Positions 7,268 to 11,231 of a DNA stretch of 11,231 nt are shown piece by piece. The translations under genes and the position numbers were made by a program. Within the stretch, counting starts at the first letter, position 1; every line of letters begins with the position of its first letter. The stretch comes from JBDREF01 sp043820045 (lineage in GTDB: Bacteria > Planctomycetota > Phycisphaerae > Sedimentisphaerales > Anaerobacaceae). The stretch lies in contig JBDREF010000426.1 in assembly GCA_043820045.1 (NCBI GenBank), positions 1 to 11,231 of the forward strand. The letters are read 5' to 3'. The notes beneath the pieces are model-generated. The model made no database searches and was not told the DNA's origin. It saw only the letters and a program-made list of their open reading frames with translations.

Positions 7268-7296
7268 ATTGTACTAAAAGAGCATTAGGAATTCAA
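7268..7296 (-). promoter_or_regulatory. Sigma70-type promoter of tRNA-Ala
   Basis: On the minus strand -35 TTGAAT (7291-7296) and -10 TACAAT (7268-7273) are separated by exactly 17 nt. Transcription would start near 7261, about 15 nt before the mature tRNA. No hairpin or T run follows the tRNA before the IS starts, so read-through into the transposase genes is possible. Confidence 0.65.
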
Positions 7297-7326
7297 AGTG
7301 TTTTAATCCATGATTGCCGGGAAAAG

Positions 7327-7839
7327 TCAGAACTTCCACTTCTCGTAGCAGACTATTCTTTCAATCGGCTCGCGAACAGGCTCGTGCCAGCCATCTGCCG
7401 GATAGCCGATTGCCATCAGCTCTATTATCTGTATATCGTCAGGAATGCCTAAAACCGCCGCAACTTTTTCCGGATCGAAGGAGCCGATCCAGCACGTGCC
7501 TAATCCTAAGTCCGTTGACTGCAAGCAGATATGCTCTAATGCTATGGCCACGTCGATAGGGCTGATTGCCTGGCCGCATCGCATCACGTAATCGCTGTTG
7601 CTGCAGGCGGCGATAATGGCCCCGGCTTTCTTGAATACTTCCGGCCTGTTGGTTAGTGCGGCGACCTGAGTCCTGAGCTTGCGTTGTGTTACGACCACAA
7701 AACGCCAGTCCTGCATGTTCCTTGCCGACGGCGCCAGCCGGGCCGCCTCCATAATGATGTCGAGCTTCTTCTTCTCGATTTTCTTATCATGGTATGCCCG
7801 GCAAGAGTACCTCTTGCTGATAACTTCAAGTACCGTCAT
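7327..7839 (-). CDS. Nitroreductase family protein (FMN-dependent)
   Basis: This 170-residue protein belongs to the short nitroreductase family. These are homodimeric cytoplasmic flavoenzymes that reduce nitro compounds, quinones or similar acceptors with NAD(P)H. Motifs seen are RYSCRAY (10-16, FMN phosphate contact region), LAPSARNMQDWRFVVV (35-50, the family's APSxxNxQxW block) and GLGTCWIGSFD (112-122, second FMN region). The length is normal for the small subfamily. The ATG at 7839 is preferred: the frame is open to a TTG at 7851, but the AAGGA nearby (7853-7857) is too close to the TTG and rather far from the ATG, so the start is uncertain by four codons. It is 71 bp downstream of the nucleotidyltransferase on the same strand and may be transcribed from the same message or from an unseen promoter. 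The physiological substrate is unknown. Confidence 0.92.
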   Translation of the reverse strand: MTVLEVISKRYSCRAYHDKKIEKKKLDIIMEAARLAPSARNMQDWRFVVVTQRKLRTQVAALTNRPEVFKKAGAIIAACSNSDYVMRCGQAISPIDVAIALEHICLQSTDLGLGTCWIGSFDPEKVAAVLGIPDDIQIIELMAIGYPADGWHEPVREPIERIVCYEKWKF

Positions 7840-7910
7840 AAGTTCACACAAAGTCCTTTTCCCGTTGATTCGTCCCGATTAATACTCTGCACGCCCCACA
7901 AGATGATCTC

Positions 7911-8471
7911 TCATGGCCGGTCTCGCAACCGCAGAAGATGGCCAACGATTTCCGGCGCCTCTTTGAACTGGCATAGCGGCTGCAACTGCTCGAGAATATA
8001 CGTCCAGTTGAGCTTGCCCTGTTGCCTAACCAGAACCGTTTCGATATCGGCCCAGTCTCTGGGGCGGTCCGCGAATGACTTAAAGACAACCAGGTCTTCA
8101 GCCGAGCACGTGAGCAGCGAAAGCCCCGGCAAAAACTCGTACCGAGTGGCCCGGGATACAGCCAGCTCTTCAAAGGCAATGCCGCCCAAGGCGATGTCAA
8201 TAGGAATACCGTCATCAGAGGCCAGCAGCAAAACTCGATGTTCAAGGGCAAAATCCCTCGCATCAGGCAGGCGTCCCCTGTAGAGCGATAGCAGCTCATC
8301 GACGTAGCGAGTTTCCTCTCCGGCGTCCGCTATAATCGTAACGTCGACGTCATTAGTCAGTCGTGGTTGTCCCCATCGCTGCAGCGCGATCCCTCCGATG
8401 AAACAGTATCGCCAGCCGCGTGCGGCCAACGTCTTATCCAGTCCGGCAGCCATGTGAAAAAGGGACTTCAT
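7911..8471 (-). CDS. Nucleotidyltransferase (DNA polymerase beta-like / AbiEii-like) protein
   Basis: This 186-residue protein has the nucleotidyltransferase signature: FIGGIALQRWG (24-34, the GG motif) followed by TNDVDVTI (39-46, the DxD metal site at D41/D43) and a third acid in GIPIDIALGG (D92). A later K-x-x-A-x-R-x-R-D segment (KSFADRPRDWADI, 131-143) is shared with AbiEii/DUF1814-like enzymes. Such enzymes transfer nucleotides to RNA, tRNA or protein, and many are toxins of toxin-antitoxin systems. The ATG at 8471 overlaps the TGA of the upstream 74-residue gene (ATGA), implying translational coupling; a GTG at 8480 in the same frame is the alternative start. All catalytic acids are present, so it appears active. 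The target and any toxic role are not shown by the sequence. Confidence 0.85.
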   Translation of the reverse strand: MKSLFHMAAGLDKTLAARGWRYCFIGGIALQRWGQPRLTNDVDVTIIADAGEETRYVDELLSLYRGRLPDARDFALEHRVLLLASDDGIPIDIALGGIAFEELAVSRATRYEFLPGLSLLTCSAEDLVVFKSFADRPRDWADIETVLVRQQGKLNWTYILEQLQPLCQFKEAPEIVGHLLRLRDRP

Positions 8472-8692
8472 GGGCGCCACCGCGAGAAGAGACGTTGCTG
8501 CTCCACCAGACCGGATGTTGGCGCCGCCGGATAATGAAGCCGGGCGGATTCGAAGGCGTCCGACAGTTGCTCAATCGCCGCCGCGGTATCACTGCGGCGT
8601 ATGGCTTCAATCCTCAAGCGTTCCAGCACATCCGCCGCACTGTGCCAGCCAGGCAATTCTCCGCCGGTGCACTTATTCTTAGCCTTGCTCAT
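8468..8692 (-). CDS. Small protein upstream of nucleotidyltransferase (putative antitoxin partner)
   Basis: This 74-residue protein is soluble and charged, has no signal peptide or membrane segment, and matches no family I recognise. A Lys-rich start and a CTGGELPGW segment are followed by a predicted amphipathic helical part (about 18-50, ADVLERLRIEAI...AIEQLSDAFESAR) and a basic tail ending in FSRWRP. It is first in a two-gene unit and its stop overlaps the start of the nucleotidyltransferase by ATGA. A small partner preceding and coupled to an NTase is typical of toxin-antitoxin-like modules, so an antitoxin or adaptor role is inferred from position only. No Shine-Dalgarno is visible before the ATG at 8692, but a -10-like TAGAAT ends 6 nt upstream, which suggests leaderless translation. 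Confidence 0.7.
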   Translation of the reverse strand: MSKAKNKCTGGELPGWHSAADVLERLRIEAIRRSDTAAAIEQLSDAFESARLHYPAAPTSGLVEQQRLFSRWRP

Positions 8693-8698
8693 ATTCGC

Positions 8699-8728
8699 AT
8701 TCTACACGGAATTAAGCCTTCTCTGCAA
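8699..8728 (-). promoter_or_regulatory. Possible leaderless promoter of the small protein/NTase unit
   Basis: On the minus strand a -10-like TAGAAT (8699-8704) stands 18 nt after a weak -35-like TTGCAG (8723-8728). Only 6 nt separate the -10 box from the ATG at 8692, so the predicted transcription start coincides with the start codon. The -35 match is poor and the call depends mainly on the -10 box and its spacing. Confidence 0.4.
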
Positions 8729-8755
8729 GCTTAATATCGTCTCAAGACAAGGGGC

Positions 8756-8777
8756 AAAATCAGCACGGTCCGCTGAT
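8756..8777 (-). terminator. Putative intrinsic terminator after the heparinase-like gene
   Basis: On the minus strand ATCAGCG and TGCTGAT can form a 7-bp stem (one G-U pair) with a 5-nt loop (GACCG), followed by a short TTT before G. It lies 15 bp beyond the stop codon of the heparinase-like gene and before the promoter of the small protein/NTase unit. The T run is short, so termination may be weak. Confidence 0.5.
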
Positions 8778-8791
8778 CAACCTGTGCAGTA

Positions 8792-11161
8792 TCAACGCTT
8801 GTCCATGAAAAAGGTCAAAGTTTGCCGACTCTCGTTATAAGGTGCGCTGGTGGTCTTTCCATTGAGCACAGTCTTTTCCGGTTTTGTGATCGTTCTCAGA
8901 GACGCTCGCAGAATGGGCTGACCCTGCAATGCGACCTTCATGTCAGACTTGCCCGGCGTAAATGCTGCGTACACCTTGGAGAGCGAGTCGAGCACCACCT
9001 TGCCGTCTCTTCGCAGGTAACTGCCGCAGGCAACGAAGTAGCGCACCGCCGCGTCGGGGTCGTTTTCATCGGCGTCGGTCGGCCGGGTGATTGCGAACAG
9101 ATACGCATCCGTATCCCATCCGGCAATTACCTTATTGCTGTTTCTGTGCATCCGCCTTCCGTCGGCGCGCAGATTCAGATATACATCGGTAACCATCCCT
9201 CCATCTGAGATTCGCACGCCGATGGCTTCGTCGCCCGTCAGCCGTTCCAGTTGTGGCAGACTGGCTTCGCCCCCTGGGGGTACAGGCATGACGGCGGTTA
9301 CGAACTTCATCTCCCGGGCTGGCTCCTGCGGCGAGAGTGCCAGATAAGTCACTTCCGTATCGGGATCGTGGTCCTTCAGGCCTTTCTTCTCGGTTATCTG
9401 CATATCTTGCGGAAACAGCGGACGCACGACTGCCCTGGCCCCGTTATTGGATATAGTCAAATCGGAACCTTGCTTTTCCACAGAGTCTGCGTAATGCAGA
9501 AGCCATTCGAGTTTTCCCTCCTCGTGCGTGCGGATATCGTCGAATATCAATATGACGCCGTCAATCCACAGGAAATGGCGGTAATTGCGTGAGAACTTCC
9601 ATGATGTAGGACCGGTTGCATCGGCCATGACATATTTCAAACCGGGGATATCCAAAAGCCGGTGCACCTGCCCCGGGGTCTTCACGCCGCGGTCTGGGCC
9701 CCCACAGTCTTCGGGATTCTGTGCCTGGCCGTTAAAGAGGACTACATTGTGGGCCTTACTCTGGCGGTAATACGAGGAGTACTCGCGCCTGCTGTAGGAG
9801 CAGTTCCCCGAATCTATGATCAAGGGCTGACCCCCGTGGAACAGAATGAAAGAGCCTGCATCGGGATGCGCGTGGTTCCAGGCAAATCCTGATTTCACTG
9901 CCATCATGGTTGCATCGTCCTGCCACGACGACCTCATTATCACCCAGCCGATATCGGAATAGATTACTGATGTGGGCAGGTTCTCGGGGGCGGAAGCCTT
10001 TTCATTGGCCGGGTAATAGACCAGAGAAATCGGGTCGTCGAGCCCGGGATCGGTTCGATTGATATACCACCGATACTCGTCGGCTTCATAGCCGTTCGCA
10101 AGAAGCAGGCGCAGAGTCCTTGCTCCGCCGGCCGTCAGACTTCCGTCTCCGAAATTAACTGAAAGCAAAGACTCTGACCTTGGATAACAGGTGTGAACGA
10201 AGAAGTCGCCCGCCTTATCCAGAAGCGGAATGTCGGACGGTTTCGAGTCGGGATACGCGTTTAAATAAGCCAGTCGAAACAGCAGATACTCCGACAGGGC
10301 GTAGTTCGCATAGTTAACGCTTTCGTAGAACGCTCCCTTTGAGTCGAAATTGGCGGTTTTGTTCTGGAGAACATTCCCGGCGTAATAGAACCATTCCGCG
10401 AACGAATCCGAAACCTGCCGGACCCATTCCTCGGCTTGCGGCTCGTCGCCGAGAAGCGAAAGAGCTGCCAGTCCGGCCATGGATACGCAAACGCTCCACC
10501 AGTTGTGCCCCATCGAATCGAGTGCATGAATGCGCTCATTCGGAAGTATCCAGTCGTTCAGCGTGGGCAGGATGCCCAGTCTTATCATAGACTCAGCGAT
10601 GGTCTTGCGGTCGCTCTCCGATAGGAAATCATATATGCAATCGTATCCAACCGCGTAGCCGTAGCAGAACCTGGCGGTGTTCAACTCCGAGTGCCACGGC
10701 GGATCTCTTTTGGCATCGCCAGCCCAGCGTTTGAGTTGCCCGTAGTGCAACAGAGCCTCCCTGAGCTTTTCGGCGTAACGCTGCTCGCCGGTCATCCTGT
10801 AAGCTAAACCCAGCACCGAGCCCATTGTTCCGACCTGACTGCTCGGTCGGCCGTAGTTGCCGTGCTGTCCTGTTCCACCTTCAGCGTACTCTTTCGAAAC
10901 CAGTTTCTCGTCCAGCATACGGTCGGCTCGCTCTCTCACCTTAAGCCAGGCTTCCCGGAAGGTATTCTCTTGCTCAACGCGTGCGCGAAACAGGTCCATC
11001 CTCTCCGGAGTGAAGAACAGCCGTGGGTGTGAAGTCGTGAAACTTGAACCTGATGCCGTACTGTTGCTTATAGCCAGAAAGACAACAGCGAGAAATGCCG
11101 CGCCAAGAGTAAGACTCTCTGGTGCTATATGTGTTCTGTTTTTGGATATTCGGTATTTCAT
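8792..11161 (-). CDS. Heparinase II/III-like polysaccharide lyase, secreted
   Basis: This 789-residue protein has an N-terminal hydrophobic segment (about 18-33) ending in small residues STASGSS, consistent with a signal peptide or anchor. An N-terminal (alpha/alpha) toroid domain (about 45-390) contains SMGHNWWSVCVSMAGLAAL (216-234) and FYESVNYANYAL (278-289), candidates for the Asn and Tyr catalytic positions. The C-terminal beta-sandwich starts near 400 and carries the heparinase II/III signature: FAWNHAHPDAGSFILFHGG (426-444), LIIDSGNCSYS (447-457) and KAHNVVLFNGQ (469-479), with His430/His432 and His471 as likely active-site or metal residues. Families with this architecture (PL12, PL15, PL17, PL21) cleave uronic-acid polysaccharides such as heparan sulfate or alginate by beta-elimination; which one applies cannot be told here. 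The ATG at 11161 has AGAGGAAG 5-12 nt upstream. It stands alone in its transcription unit within the window. Confidence 0.9.
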   Translation of the reverse strand: MKYRISKNRTHIAPESLTLGAAFLAVVFLAISNSTASGSSFTTSHPRLFFTPERMDLFRARVEQENTFREAWLKVRERADRMLDEKLVSKEYAEGGTGQHGNYGRPSSQVGTMGSVLGLAYRMTGEQRYAEKLREALLHYGQLKRWAGDAKRDPPWHSELNTARFCYGYAVGYDCIYDFLSESDRKTIAESMIRLGILPTLNDWILPNERIHALDSMGHNWWSVCVSMAGLAALSLLGDEPQAEEWVRQVSDSFAEWFYYAGNVLQNKTANFDSKGAFYESVNYANYALSEYLLFRLAYLNAYPDSKPSDIPLLDKAGDFFVHTCYPRSESLLSVNFGDGSLTAGGARTLRLLLANGYEADEYRWYINRTDPGLDDPISLVYYPANEKASAPENLPTSVIYSDIGWVIMRSSWQDDATMMAVKSGFAWNHAHPDAGSFILFHGGQPLIIDSGNCSYSRREYSSYYRQSKAHNVVLFNGQAQNPEDCGGPDRGVKTPGQVHRLLDIPGLKYVMADATGPTSWKFSRNYRHFLWIDGVILIFDDIRTHEEGKLEWLLHYADSVEKQGSDLTISNNGARAVVRPLFPQDMQITEKKGLKDHDPDTEVTYLALSPQEPAREMKFVTAVMPVPPGGEASLPQLERLTGDEAIGVRISDGGMVTDVYLNLRADGRRMHRNSNKVIAGWDTDAYLFAITRPTDADENDPDAAVRYFVACGSYLRRDGKVVLDSLSKVYAAFTPGKSDMKVALQGQPILRASLRTITKPEKTVLNGKTTSAPYNESRQTLTFFMDKR

Positions 11162-11231
11162 CGTTGCTTCCTCTGCACCTGGGGTGTTCAGGGGTTTAGG
11201 CTTCTCTCGAAACGAAGGTGACTTCCCGGCA

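Noticed and set aside
7684..8283. Plus-strand open frame of 199 codons across the nitroreductase and nucleotidyltransferase genes
   Set aside because: It runs antisense to two genes with clear family motifs and its translation shows no domain.
7844..8299. Alternative minus-strand frame of 151 codons inside the nucleotidyltransferase gene
   Set aside because: The frame with GG/DxD motifs and the ATGA overlap explains the region; this one has no recognisable motif.

Overview
This window looks like bacterial chromosome from a saccharolytic member of the Planctomycetota, perhaps a Phycisphaerae or Sedimentisphaerales relative. That placement is an inference from gene content. It rests on a very large exported PQQ-type beta-propeller protein of a kind common in planctomycetes, a twin-arginine Gfo/Idh/MocA oxidoreductase, two secreted (alpha/alpha)-toroid polysaccharide lyase-like enzymes, and two tRNA genes without an encoded CCA.

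Layout from left to right. Positions 1-2647 (+) hold the 3' part of a PQQ-like beta-propeller gene whose start lies outside the window. Facing it on the minus strand are a Gfo/Idh/MocA oxidoreductase (2689-4026) and, 81 bp upstream of that, a PL10-like pectate lyase (4108-5553); these two probably form an operon. Next come a tRNA-Arg(UCU) gene with a good sigma70-type promoter, a complete IS3-family insertion sequence (about 5849-7136), and a tRNA-Ala(CGC) gene with its own promoter. All of these are on the minus strand. Further right, also on the minus strand, are a small nitroreductase (7327-7839), a two-gene module of a 74-residue protein and a DNA polymerase beta-type nucleotidyltransferase overlapping by ATGA (7911-8692), a putative terminator, and a 789-residue heparinase II/III-like protein (8792-11161).

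The carbohydrate genes make biological sense together. Two secreted enzymes with uronic-acid polysaccharide lyase folds, an exported sugar-type oxidoreductase and an exported beta-propeller protein suggest polysaccharide breakdown in or beyond the periplasm. No SusC/D pair, sulfatase or regulator is visible, so this is not a demonstrated utilisation locus. The tRNA/IS/NTase block sits between the two lyase genes and looks like an accessory insert or a breakpoint between two loci.

I see no clearly new system. The points most worth a second look are: (1) the IS3 transposase frames, related by +1 (equivalently -2) across a run of nine A rather than the usual -1; (2) the NTase/small-protein pair, which has ATGA coupling and a -10-like box only 6 nt before the first start codon, suggesting leaderless translation and a toxin-antitoxin-like module; (3) the position of the IS, on the same strand and just downstream of tRNA-Ala, where tRNA read-through could drive the transposase.
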